DNA of 64,000 bases from Planotetraspora phitsanulokensis (GTDB taxonomy: Bacteria; Actinomycetota; Actinomycetes; Streptosporangiales; Streptosporangiaceae), in the NCBI RefSeq assembly GCF_016863295.1, contig NZ_BOOP01000032.1, forward strand, positions 62,001 to 126,000. The letters run 5' to 3'. Below the pieces are notes generated by a model, which saw only the letters and a program-made list of their open reading frames with translations, was not told the DNA's origin and made no database searches. The translations under genes were made by a program, and so were the position numbers. Positions 17,625-25,452 of this stretch are shown one piece after another (positions within the stretch are counted from its first letter, which is position 1; each line of letters starts with the position of its first letter).

Positions 17625-18917
17625 TCAGAGCTCGCCCCTCTGAATCGCCGGTCCGGATCGCGTTCGAACCTTTTCCGGAGCCGGCCGGCCGCGCATGCCG
17701 AACAGGAACCGGGTCGGCCGCGTCCGGCGCACCAGAAGGTCATACGCGATGACGGTCAGGGTGAGCGAGATCACGACGATCGCCAGGTACTTGACCACGA
17801 TCGGCGCGTCCCATCGGACGACGCCGTACGCGACGGCGACGACGATCGGCTGGTGCAGGATGTACAGCGGCAGCACCGCGGCGGCCAGGTATCCGTACAC
17901 CCGTTTCCCCGTACCGCCCCCGGAACTCGCCCCGGCGTCCGGGCGGGCCTGCCGTGCCGTCCGGCGGCGGTCGAGCAGACCGAGGATGGCGACCAGGCAG
18001 CACCAGCCCGCCGCGCCGTACAGGAGGCGGACGCCGATCGCGGGCGCGGTCATGTCGGTGAAGGGGTCCGCGCCGGGGCTCCCGGCGACGACCAGGAAGC
18101 CCGGCATGCCGACCGCGAGCAGGACGAGGGCGCTCACCAGTGCCGGGATCGCGTCGCGCCGCATCGCCGTACGGAACCTCTCGTCCGAGGCGAGCACGAA
18201 GCCGTACAGGAAGAACAGCAGGTACGCCCAGCGGCTCCAGCCGGCGAACGGCTCCTCCATGCCGTGCAGAGCGGTGATCACCGCGATGGGCACGGCCGGC
18301 AGGAACACCACGGCGCCGCGGCGCCGGACCGCCGTTGCGAGCCCCTCGCGGATTCGGCGGCCGAGGTCGCGGGGGAGCCGGTAGAACAGCGCGGCCAGCA
18401 GGAGCGCGTAGACCAGCAGCATCACCACGAACCACAGGTGCCCGGACTCGAAATGCTCGCCCTGCAGGATGAAGGGGAATTCGGACACATCGACGTGGAC
18501 GTCGAGGAACCGCGGCAGGAACTCCAGGTACGACTCGTGGTAGGCGGGATCGGTCCGCAGCCGGATCCACGGAGCGATCGGCAGCAGCGCGAACGTCGCG
18601 AAGACGAGGGGGACGCCGAGCCGGAGCAGGCGTTCCACGGCGAATCCGCCGGCGCCGCGCCGCCGCAGCGAGTGCCACGAGCCGAGGCCGGCGATGAGGA
18701 ACAACATCGGCATCGCCCACACCACGGCGAAACCGGCCACGATCGTGGTGGCGTCGGTCGTCTCGGCGTTCTTCACATAGAAGTCGTCGCGCGTGTCGAA
18801 GACCAGCCCCGAGTGGAAGAACACCAGGCCGACCACGACCAGAGCGCGGATCGCGTCCAGTTCGGGCCGCCGCTCGGGCCTGGCCGCCGGGGATGGATCG
18901 ATGGGCGTTGCCGTCAT
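17625..18917 (-). CDS. Acyltransferase 3 family membrane protein (OpgC/MdoC-like)
   Basis: A 430-residue integral membrane protein with about ten hydrophobic segments. ELDAIRALVVVGLVFFHSG near residue 20 is the family's first helix with the conserved Arg and the His-containing catalytic motif. YILHQP near the C-terminus is a second conserved motif. The family transfers acyl groups such as acetyl or succinyl to exported glycans or lipids. ATG 18917 is chosen because GGAGG lies five bases upstream. It is the last minus-strand gene before a convergent hairpin. The donor and acceptor are unknown. Confidence 0.85.
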   Translation of the reverse strand: MTATPIDPSPAARPERRPELDAIRALVVVGLVFFHSGLVFDTRDDFYVKNAETTDATTIVAGFAVVWAMPMLFLIAGLGSWHSLRRRGAGGFAVERLLRLGVPLVFATFALLPIAPWIRLRTDPAYHESYLEFLPRFLDVHVDVSEFPFILQGEHFESGHLWFVVMLLVYALLLAALFYRLPRDLGRRIREGLATAVRRRGAVVFLPAVPIAVITALHGMEEPFAGWSRWAYLLFFLYGFVLASDERFRTAMRRDAIPALVSALVLLAVGMPGFLVVAGSPGADPFTDMTAPAIGVRLLYGAAGWCCLVAILGLLDRRRTARQARPDAGASSGGGTGKRVYGYLAAAVLPLYILHQPIVVAVAYGVVRWDAPIVVKYLAIVVISLTLTVIAYDLLVRRTRPTRFLFGMRGRPAPEKVRTRSGPAIQRGEL

Positions 18918-18967
18918 GCCGCCTCCGCCGCCGTCCGTGACAGGCCCCAGTCTGTGGCCTTTCGGCA

Positions 18968-18986
18968 CCCCCGCCAAGGGGGTTTT
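18968..18986. other. CCCCC/GGGGG hairpin with T4 on the plus strand
   Basis: CCCCC-GCCAA-GGGGG followed by TTTT lies 51 bases upstream of the acyltransferase start. As a terminator it would act on plus-strand transcripts, yet no plus-strand gene ends here. It may block readthrough into the minus-strand promoter region or have no function. Confidence 0.3.
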
Positions 18987-19063
18987 CGATCAGGGTGCTC
19001 CGCCGGTCGACGGGCACGAGCCTGAACGGCGAGGGGGCGGCAGACCCCGAACCCGGTTAGGGA

Positions 19064-19106
19064 GTGTCTGACGAATGCTCTCCGGCAGGGCTTGATCGTC
19101 AGACAC
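19064..19106. repeat. Perfect 11-bp inverted repeat, 21-base loop
   Basis: GTGTCTGACGA (19064-19074) and TCGTCAGACAC (19096-19106) are perfectly complementary. The element starts 12 bases beyond the stop of the minus-strand oxidoreductase gene, so it may serve as its terminator. The length and loop also fit a tiny transposon-end remnant; no transposase is near. Confidence 0.6.
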
Positions 19107-19117
19107 GACTCAGGCTG

Positions 19118-19510
19118 TCAGCGCATGCCGACGACCCTTTCGGGCTCGATCACGAAGATCACCCGGACCTGGTCGCGGCCTCCGTACCAGGGGTAGGGCT
19201 TGCCGAGGTACTTCTTGGCGAGCGCGTCGATGTGCTCCGCCGCGCCGTCCGTGGTGACCTCGAGGACCCGGCCGCGGACCTGGACATAGCGCGAGGGGTC
19301 GTCGGGGTCGGAGACGGTCAGGGCCACCCGCGGGTCCCGTTCGATGTTCCGTGTCTTCACGTGAGTCTGCACGCTGTTGATGAGCACGTGCTCGCCGTCG
19401 GTGTCGACCCACGTCTGGGTCAGCTGCGGCGAACCGTCGGCCATCAACGTGGCGAGGTGGCAGACGCTCGGCCTGCGCAGCAGTTCGAGCACTTCTTCGC
19501 TGAGTTTCAC
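19118..19510 (-). CDS. PPOX-class (pyridoxamine oxidase fold), probably F420-dependent, oxidoreductase
   Basis: A 130-residue split-barrel protein. VCHLATLMADGSPQLTQTWV and a central NIERDPRVALTVSDPDDPSRYVQVRG segment are typical of the F420-dependent PPOX family. An ending of IEPERVVG fits. Members bind F420 or FMN and reduce biliverdin, quinones or unknown compounds. The start is GTG 19510 with a weak ribosome site, and no better in-frame start is visible. It stands alone between the acyltransferase and the phosphotransferase leader region. The substrate is unknown. Confidence 0.8.
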   Translation of the reverse strand: MKLSEEVLELLRRPSVCHLATLMADGSPQLTQTWVDTDGEHVLINSVQTHVKTRNIERDPRVALTVSDPDDPSRYVQVRGRVLEVTTDGAAEHIDALAKKYLGKPYPWYGGRDQVRVIFVIEPERVVGMR

Positions 19511-19624
19511 CGCACTGTTCTACGGCATGAATCCTGAGGGGCGGTGGTCGAGGTCGGGGTGTGTCGGCGAAGACGCGGAAGAATGAACCGTGCCGGTGCC
19601 GCGATCGTCCACGCGGAAATCCGA

Positions 19625-19654
19625 TTGCGACGCCCCGGCGGCGTTGCCTAGTCT
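19625..19654 (+). promoter_or_regulatory. Promoter of the leader ORF and phosphotransferase
   Basis: TTGCGA (19625-19630) and TAGTCT (19649-19654) are 18 bases apart, fitting a sigma-70 housekeeping promoter. The predicted start of transcription near 19661 gives a leader of about 25 bases before the mini-ORF. Confidence 0.5.
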
Positions 19655-19685
19655 CGTTCGTGTCCTACTCGTCAAGGAGGTCGAC

Positions 19686-19751
19686 ATGACGTGCATGGTT
19701 GTCAGCGAGGTCGCCGTCACCGCTACGACGCGCGGGCCGATCGCCGTCTGA
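19686..19751 (+). CDS. 21-residue leader peptide candidate
   Basis: An ORF of 22 codons starting MTCMVVSE and ending GPIAV. AAGGAGG lies five bases before its ATG, an ideal Shine-Dalgarno sequence and far stronger than most in the window. It ends inside a GCCGATC/GATCGGC hairpin, followed by a second hairpin and then the phosphotransferase gene. This layout is that of a translated attenuator. The alternative, a free-standing bioactive peptide, is less likely because no modification or export genes are near. The peptide has no run of a single amino acid, so the stalling signal, if any, is unclear. Confidence 0.55.
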   Translation: MTCMVVSEVAVTATTRGPIAV

Positions 19752-19801
19752 TCGGCTCTTTCGGCGTCCGCCCGGCCTGAACGGGCCCGATGCCGGACGC
19801 C
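19735..19801 (+). terminator. Two successive terminator-like hairpins in the phosphotransferase leader
   Basis: The first hairpin pairs GCCGATC (19736-19742) with GATCGGC (19750-19756) around a 7-base loop and is followed by TCTTTC; its 3' arm starts within the stop codon of the leader ORF. The second pairs GGCGTCCG (19763-19770) with CGGACGCC (19794-19801), with an inner CCCG/CGGG stem, and is followed by TTTC. A ribosome on the last leader codons would cover the first 5' arm. Attenuation is an inference. Confidence 0.5.
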
Positions 19802-19905
19802 TTTCGCCTCGTAGCGGGCCGCCTGCCGCGGATGTTCCGCGGCCGCCACCGGTGCCGTCCCCTGGCGCCGGTGTCACCATCACCGCGCTGACACGAGGAG
19901 AAATC

Positions 19906-20700
19906 GTGGATTCCCCATCGTCCTTCGAGCCCCTGACGGCGGCCGAAGGCGGACCAAGTCATGTCATCCGTACGGGAGGGACCGTCAGGCGTCCCGGCCG
20001 GCCCTGGACCCGGACCGTGCACGCACTGCTGCGCCACCTGGAGGACGTCGGGTTCACCGGCTCCCCCCGGGTGGTCGGCGTGGACGGCGACGGCAACGAG
20101 GTCCTGACCTACATCGAGGGCAGCATCGTCCATCCACACGCGTGGCCGGACGAGGCCGTCGGGCAGGTCGGCGCGCTGCTGCGCGAGTTGCACACCGCCA
20201 CCGCCGGCTTCCGGCCGCCACCGGACGCCGAGTGGCAACCCTGGTGGATGCATCGCATCGGCCCTGACTCGGTGATCGGACACTGCGACGCCGGGCCGTG
20301 GCACACCGTGGTTCAGGACGGTCGGCCCGTGGCGTTCATCGACTGGACCCTCGCGGGCCCCGTCGACCGCCTGGACGAGGTCGCCGCCTGCGCCTGGTGG
20401 CACGCGCAACTGCACGGCGACACCGTCGCTCGGCGCAATGACCTGCCTGACCCGCCCGCTCGCGCCCGGCAGTTGAGGTTGTTCCTCGACGGCTACGAAC
20501 TGCCGGCCGCCGATCGGGACGGGCTCGTCGACCGGATGATCGAGTTCGCGATCCGGGACTGCGCCGCCGAGGCGGCCGACGCCGGGATCACTCCGGACTC
20601 GGCCGATCCCGGCGCGGCGTGGGCGCTCGCCTGGCGGGCCGACGCAGCCGGGTGGATGATCCGCAACCGGGCACTGCTGGAAGAGGCCATCCGGGCGTAG
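19906..20700 (+). CDS. Aminoglycoside phosphotransferase-family (APH) enzyme
   Basis: A 264-residue APH/choline-kinase-fold protein. The catalytic loop reads GHCDAGPWHTV, matching the HxDxxxxN Brenner motif except that His replaces the final Asn. The metal-binding Asp is in FIDWTLAGP. LTYIEG is the hinge before helix C. GTG 19906 is chosen because GAGGAG lies seven bases upstream; the longer frame to 19699 overlaps the leader ORF and lacks the family pattern. Its position after a leader ORF and hairpins recalls drug-inducible resistance genes, but the substrate may be any alcohol metabolite. Confidence 0.8.
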   Translation: MDSPSSFEPLTAAEGGPSHVIRTGGTVRRPGRPWTRTVHALLRHLEDVGFTGSPRVVGVDGDGNEVLTYIEGSIVHPHAWPDEAVGQVGALLRELHTATAGFRPPPDAEWQPWWMHRIGPDSVIGHCDAGPWHTVVQDGRPVAFIDWTLAGPVDRLDEVAACAWWHAQLHGDTVARRNDLPDPPARARQLRLFLDGYELPAADRDGLVDRMIEFAIRDCAAEAADAGITPDSADPGAAWALAWRADAAGWMIRNRALLEEAIRA

Positions 20701-20798
20701 CCCATGGCCGGGACCTGGGCCGCCGGCCTCCCGCCGGCGGCCCAGGATCCGTTCGATCGGTTCGCACCCCTCCGGCAGGGTTCACCCCGCGGAGCGGG

Positions 20799-21632
20799 TC
20801 AGGCCGGCGCGTCGAGGATCGGGATCAGCTGCTCCTCCTCGTAGGTCAGATGCCGTTCGAGTTCGTCGATGAGCCGCTCGACCTGCGGGAGCACCAGGAG
20901 GGGATCCGCTCCCTCGGCGGAGACGACCTCCTGCAACTCGTCGATCAGAGCCGCGATCGTCCGGTGCTCCTCGCTTAGCCGTTCCAGGGCCGGGGCGAGC
21001 TCCGGGCGGCTGTCCCCGAGGGCCGGGAACACGCCGCCGTCCTCATGGGTGTGGTGAAGATGCAGCCCGTGGCAGACGGTCAGGCAGTTCATGCGGAGCT
21101 GGGCGCCCAGGCCGGGACCCGATTCGGCGATCTCCTTGCGGATCAGAGCGAGCTCCCGCCGGAACGCGTCGTGGATCATCTTCAGGGCCGCGCCCAGGGA
21201 CGCCGCCCGTGGCGGTCCCCCCGTGACCGCGCGCAGGGCGACCACGGGGATCACCCGCGACGTCTTGGCCTGGTAGCCGGCCCATCCGGGGTCGGCCTCC
21301 ACCGCGCGGGCGAAGGCGTGGTCCCGCTCGTCGCCCTGTAGGACGACGGCCTCCGCCTCGTACGTGAAGGCTCCGTCCTCGACCTGGACGCGGGGATTCG
21401 CGACCAGGTTGTGGAACCAGTCCGGATGGTTCGGCCCGCCGCCGGCCGAGGCGATGACCAGCACCCGCTCGCCGCCGTCCGGAAGGTAGCCGACCGGGAC
21501 CGTGTGCGGAGCACCGGATCGCACCCCGGTGGTGGTCAGCAGGAGCAGCCGGGCTCCTTCGAAAGGACCGCCGACCCGCCCTTCGTTGGCGCGGAACTCC
21601 TCGATGATCTGTCGGTTGAAATCGTTCGGCAC
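20799..21632 (-). CDS. F420-dependent nitroreductase-type domain fused to a hemerythrin domain
   Basis: A 277-residue two-domain protein. Residues 1-140 match the F420H2-dependent quinone/nitroreductase (DUF385) fold: LLLLTTTGVRSGAPHTVPVGY and ANPRVQVEDG are diagnostic. Residues about 150-277 are a hemerythrin-like four-helix bundle with the expected metal ligands: H in MIHDAF, HGLHLHHTHEDGGVFP, EEHRTI, and HLTYEEEQLIP. The fusion suggests a flavin- or F420-linked reaction tied to O2, NO or iron sensing. The start is GTG 21632 with GGAG upstream. No partner genes are adjacent. Confidence 0.85.
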   Translation of the reverse strand: MPNDFNRQIIEEFRANEGRVGGPFEGARLLLLTTTGVRSGAPHTVPVGYLPDGGERVLVIASAGGGPNHPDWFHNLVANPRVQVEDGAFTYEAEAVVLQGDERDHAFARAVEADPGWAGYQAKTSRVIPVVALRAVTGGPPRAASLGAALKMIHDAFRRELALIRKEIAESGPGLGAQLRMNCLTVCHGLHLHHTHEDGGVFPALGDSRPELAPALERLSEEHRTIAALIDELQEVVSAEGADPLLVLPQVERLIDELERHLTYEEEQLIPILDAPA

Positions 21633-22151
21633 TCTTTTTCTACTCCAGAAATGTGGGGACGTGCGGATTCAGGGCATGGCGAAGAATCGCCCGGCGTGCC
21701 GGACGGAATTCGCAAGGGATGGGCGCACCCCTGTTTCGGGAATGGCGGAGAACACGGCTTGCCGGGCCGGGGGTCGCGAATGACAGGGAAGCGCTGACCG
21801 GCGGAGACGAGCACGTGGAAACGTCGTATGAAATTCGGGGATGCGGCGGGCGGAATCCAAGCGGCGGGCCTCGCGCCCGCCCGGCCTTCACGCCTCGGCC
21901 GGGTGCCCCACTCGCTCTTGGCCCATGGCCGACCCGGCAGTCACGGTCATCACCGTAATGCCATCGAGGTGATGAGGCAATCCGCATTTCCCCGGCCCGG
22001 CGCGAAGGCGGCCGATTTCGCGAAGCGATTCGGCGCCGGAGTCGCTGCTCCTCGTCATCGGTGCGATGACATTCGCGTGCACGTTTCCGCCGTCGATGAT
22101 GTTTCGCTCTCAGAGGAGGCTGACGAACGCTCCGGCGGGTAGGTGGGCGTC
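21633..22151. other. 519-base intergenic region with an imperfect direct repeat
   Basis: No gene is convincing here. Two imperfect copies of a segment of about 45 bases start at ATGGCG 21676 and 21742, offset by 66 bases. The first reads ATGGCGAAGAAT then GGCGTGCCGG; the second reads ATGGCGGAGAAC then GGCTTGCCGG. The rest is GC-rich with scattered short palindromes. It must hold divergent promoters for the fusion gene and the VOC gene, but I cannot fix them. Confidence 0.4.
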
Positions 22152-22502
22152 GTGACTCTCATATGGGAACAAGTGGTGATCGACGCAGCCGATCCGGTAC
22201 GGCTCGGGCAGTGGTGGACCAAGGCGCTCGGCTGGACCGTCGTCAACGACGCCGAGGAGGAGTTCGAGATCCGGATGGCTCCCGACATCCTGCCCGGCAT
22301 CATCTTCGTCCCCGTCGGCGAGGAGAAGAAGGCGAAGAGCCGACTTCATCTCGACTTCCGTCCGGACGACCAGGAGGCCGAGGTCAGCCGGCTCCTGGCG
22401 CTGGGCGCCACCCACGCCGACGTGGGTCAGGGCGACTCGTCCTGGGTGGTGCTCGCCGATCCGGAAGGCAATGAATTCTGCGTGCTCGCCTCCCGGAAAT
22501 GA
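22152..22502 (+). CDS. VOC (glyoxalase/bleomycin resistance) family protein
   Basis: A 116-residue two-module VOC protein of the glyoxalase-like subset. TLIWEQVVIDAADPVRLGQWW at the start and WVVLADPEGNEFCVL at the end are the standard first and last strands. Residues KSRLHLDF supply the mid-protein motif. The start is GTG 22152, where AGGTGGG sits just upstream. VOC members bind metals and act as isomerases, dioxygenases or drug-sequestering proteins; the role here is not known. It stands alone between two long gaps. Confidence 0.8.
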   Translation: MTLIWEQVVIDAADPVRLGQWWTKALGWTVVNDAEEEFEIRMAPDILPGIIFVPVGEEKKAKSRLHLDFRPDDQEAEVSRLLALGATHADVGQGDSSWVVLADPEGNEFCVLASRK

Positions 22503-22614
22503 TCCAGGCGCGTGACGTCAGCCGCTCGGCCCGCCTTCCGCGGTGGTCAGCAGAAAGGCGGGCGGTGCTCCGCGGCCCGCCCGAGGAGGCGGGCCGCGGT
22601 GACGGCGGCCGTCG

Positions 22615-23829
22615 TCAGGAACGGCCTGGCGAGAGCTCTTCGAGGCCGTTGAGCAGGCGGTCGACGTCCGAGCGGTCGTTGTAGTGAACCAGCCCGGCGC
22701 GTACGGCGGAGCCCGAGTCGCGGATGCCGAGCGCCTGGGTCAGCTCCCACGCGTAGCAGTGGCCGTCCCAGACGTTGACCTTGCGCGTCGCCAGGTGCTC
22801 GGCCACCTGCCGCGGCGTGTGCCCGGCCACCGTGAAGTACGCCGTGGCCGTACGGCGGGCGGGCGAGCCGACGAGGCTCACGTGAGGCAGGGACGCCAGC
22901 CCCTTGAGCAGGTGTGCGAACTCGGCCTGCTCATGGGCCTCGACCGCCGTCATCGAGGTGAGCAGGCGCCTGCGCCGGTCGCCCGTCGCGTCGGGGTCCA
23001 GGCCGGCGAGGTGGTCGACGGCGGCGGTGACGCCGGCCAGGTCCGCGAACGGCGACGTTCCCGTCTCGAACCGGTCAGGCACCTCGTCCGAGGAGGAGGC
23101 GAGCTTGTCGGGCGACAGCCGTTCGAGCAGCTCAGGCGGTGCGACGACGGTGCCGATGTGCGGGCCCGACCACTTGTACGCGCTGGTCGCGTAGAAGTCC
23201 GCGCCGAGCTCGACCATGTCGATCGGGGTGTGCGGGGTGGCGTGGACGCCGTCGACGTAGGCCAGGGCGCCCACCGCGTGCGCCCGGTCGGTGATCCGCC
23301 GGACGTCGGGCCTGGTCCCCAGCACGTTGCTCGCCGCGGTCACGGCCACCAGCCTCGTGCGCTCGTTCACGAGTTCGTCGTACTGGTCGGCGGGCAACTC
23401 GCCGCTCGGCACCTCCACCGACGCCCAGCGCACCCGCGCGCCGGCCCGGGTCGCCGCCTGCACCCACGGCCGGACGTTGGCGTCGTGATCGAGCCGCGAG
23501 ACCACGATCTCGTCGTCCGGCCCCCAGTCCTTCGCCAGGGTGTAGGCGAACCGGTAGGTGAGGGTGGTCATGTTCGGGCCGAAGACCACGCCGCCGGCCT
23601 CGCCACCCACGAGATCGGCGACGGCCTGACGAGCCTCCGAGACGATCTGGTCGGACCTGGCGCTGGCGGGGAAGGCCCCGTGCGTGTTGCCGATGCCGTG
23701 CGCGTACGCGCCGGTGACGGCGTCGATCACGGGTTGCGGCACCTGGGTGCCCGCCGCCGCGTCCAGCCAGGCATATCCGTCAGAAAGGGCAGGATAGAGA
23801 GCACGAATGCGTGAAATGTCGAGGCTCAT
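22615..23829 (-). CDS. Cysteine desulfurase-like PLP-dependent protein
   Basis: A 404-residue class V aminotransferase-fold protein. The PLP lysine is K219 in YATSAYKWSGPHIG; the Asp-His pair is in YVDGVHATPH. EVPDRFETGTSPF is typical of the cysteine desulfurase-like subfamily that lacks proven desulfurase activity. An in-frame extension to 24075 is rejected because it runs into the divergent SDR gene. ATG 23829 has AGGAG directly upstream. It is divergent from the SDR gene, with an 87-base gap. Confidence 0.85.
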   Translation of the reverse strand: MSLDISRIRALYPALSDGYAWLDAAAGTQVPQPVIDAVTGAYAHGIGNTHGAFPASARSDQIVSEARQAVADLVGGEAGGVVFGPNMTTLTYRFAYTLAKDWGPDDEIVVSRLDHDANVRPWVQAATRAGARVRWASVEVPSGELPADQYDELVNERTRLVAVTAASNVLGTRPDVRRITDRAHAVGALAYVDGVHATPHTPIDMVELGADFYATSAYKWSGPHIGTVVAPPELLERLSPDKLASSSDEVPDRFETGTSPFADLAGVTAAVDHLAGLDPDATGDRRRRLLTSMTAVEAHEQAEFAHLLKGLASLPHVSLVGSPARRTATAYFTVAGHTPRQVAEHLATRKVNVWDGHCYAWELTQALGIRDSGSAVRAGLVHYNDRSDVDRLLNGLEELSPGRS

Positions 23830-23916
23830 GGCTCCTGAGTCTCGCGCCCCACCCCTGCCGAGGGGAAGGGGCGGCCAGGCGTCAACGAGGCATTTGCACC
23901 TGTTAGTCTCCCGGAC

Positions 23917-24663
23917 GTGAATGGACGGGCAGTTCTGGTCACCGGAGCGTCGCGGGGCATCGGACGGGCGGTCGCCACGGCGTTCGCGGCCGCGGGCGAC
24001 CGGGTCGCCATCCACCATCGGTCCTCTCCCGATCTCGCGGAGGAGTTGCGGGCCGGGCTGCCGGGGGAGGGGCATGTGGTCGTCCAGGCCGACGTCGCCG
24101 ACCCCGCCGCAGTGCGCAGCATGGTCGACGAGGCCGCCGAGGCGCTGGGCGGGCTCGACGTCGTGGTCAACAACGCGGGCGTCTTCCTATCCCATCCGAT
24201 CACCGAGGTCTCCTACGAGGAGTGGCAGACCGCGTGGCATGACACCCTCGCCGTCAATCTCCTGGGCGCGGCCAACGTCGCGTGGTGTGCCGTGCGGCAC
24301 ATGCCCCCGGGCGGCAGGATCGTCAACGTCTCTTCCCGCGGCGCGTTCCGCGGCGAGCCCGACAGCCCCGCCTACGGTGCGAGCAAGGCCGGCATGAACG
24401 CCATGGGCCAGTCGCTCGCGATCTGGCTGGCTCCGCACGGCATCACCGTGGGCACCGTGGCGCCCGGCTTCGTCGAGACCGACATGACGAACGAGCACCT
24501 GAAGGCGCCGCGAGGCGACGCCATCCGGGCGCAGAGCCCGTTCGGGCGGGTCGCGATGCCCGAAGAGATCGCCGCCGCCGTCGTGTATCTGGCCTCGCCC
24601 GCCGCCGAGTGGGCCAGCGGCACCATCATCGACCTGAACGGCGCGTCCTACCTGCGCAGCTAG
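23917..24663 (+). CDS. SDR family NAD(P)-dependent oxidoreductase
   Basis: A 248-residue classical short-chain dehydrogenase. TGASRGIG (9-16) is the cofactor motif, NNAG the structural motif, and the catalytic set is Ser in VNVSSRG with Y and K in YGASK. A C-terminal FGRVAMPEEIAAAVVYLAS and SGTIIDLNG are typical of the FabG-like group. The start is GTG 23917. It is divergent from the desulfurase-like gene and probably shares its promoter region. The substrate is unknown. Confidence 0.9.
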   Translation: MNGRAVLVTGASRGIGRAVATAFAAAGDRVAIHHRSSPDLAEELRAGLPGEGHVVVQADVADPAAVRSMVDEAAEALGGLDVVVNNAGVFLSHPITEVSYEEWQTAWHDTLAVNLLGAANVAWCAVRHMPPGGRIVNVSSRGAFRGEPDSPAYGASKAGMNAMGQSLAIWLAPHGITVGTVAPGFVETDMTNEHLKAPRGDAIRAQSPFGRVAMPEEIAAAVVYLASPAAEWASGTIIDLNGASYLRS

Positions 24664-24831
24664 ACGCGAGCCGACTTATCGCTTATCTGCCCACCCCCGC
24701 TCCGCCGGGGTGCTCAACGGAATACCCCGACACGCCTGTCCACGGCCGACGACCTGCGGCTTCAGGTGAATAGGGTCGCGGAGAGCGGTCGCCTCACCAT
24801 TCGGCGGCCACAGACAGATGGGCAGGACGTG

Positions 24832-25221
24832 ATGAGCGATCTGGAGACGTGGATCAGTCCGTACGGCCACGCCGAGACGGTGCGACGGCTGGAGCAGGAG
24901 ATCGGCGCCCGCGGTGCGACGATCTACGGGCGCGTCGACCATGCCGCCAACGCCGCGTCGGTCGGGATGCACATGCCGCCGACCGTCGTGCTGATCTTCG
25001 GCAATCCCCGCGGCGGGACGCCGATCATGCTGAGTGTCCCGGCGGCGGCCTACGACATGCCGGCGCGGATCCTGGTCCGTGAGGCGGGCTCCGAGGTGCT
25101 GGTCGAGTACCGGCGGCCGGAACTGCTCGCCGCCGCCTTCGGGCTGGACGCGGAGACGGTCGCCCCGTTGCAGGTGATCGGGGGCATCGTGCAGGCGGCT
25201 GTCGCGCCGCCCACGCCGTGA
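24832..25221 (+). CDS. DUF302 domain protein
   Basis: A 129-residue protein with the DUF302 fold: GHAETVRRLEQEIGARGATIYGRVDH is the first helix-strand unit, and IFGNPRGGTPIM is the conserved Asn-Pro motif. LPARILV-type and Tyr-rich strands follow. ATG 24832 has AGGA upstream; the longer frame to 24766 is not supported. Function in the family is unknown; members are small cytoplasmic or periplasmic proteins sometimes found with redox or metal-stress genes. No operon partner is adjacent. Confidence 0.8.
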   Translation: MSDLETWISPYGHAETVRRLEQEIGARGATIYGRVDHAANAASVGMHMPPTVVLIFGNPRGGTPIMLSVPAAAYDMPARILVREAGSEVLVEYRRPELLAAAFGLDAETVAPLQVIGGIVQAAVAPPTP

Positions 25222-25298
25222 CCTGAGGAAATTCGATCATCAGCTGTTCCGGGATGTGACAGGTCCCCGATTTCCTGGAGCTCCGACCCGCTGTCAAG

Positions 25299-25327
25299 TT
25301 GCCGGAGGATGGCGGGTTGAATACAGA
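25299..25327 (+). promoter_or_regulatory. Promoter upstream of the AraC gene
   Basis: TTGCCG (25299-25304) and TACAGA (25322-25327) are 17 bases apart, fitting a housekeeping promoter. The transcript would carry about 120 bases of leader, which includes a 25-codon ORF (25367-25444) without a clear ribosome site. Confidence 0.45.
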
Positions 25328-25452
25328 GAGGCAGGTAACCGGAATGTCCGAAACAGTGAGATTGTGATGACCAGAATCGGCCCGCCCTTCCTGATCGTTG
25401 CCGACGTGACGAACCGCGAGAGCGCCGAGACGCGCCTCGGCTGACCGGCGTC

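Noticed and set aside
19686-19751. Ribosomally made antibiotic precursor
   Set aside because: No modification enzyme, protease or dedicated exporter is adjacent, and the ORF is better explained as a leader peptide.
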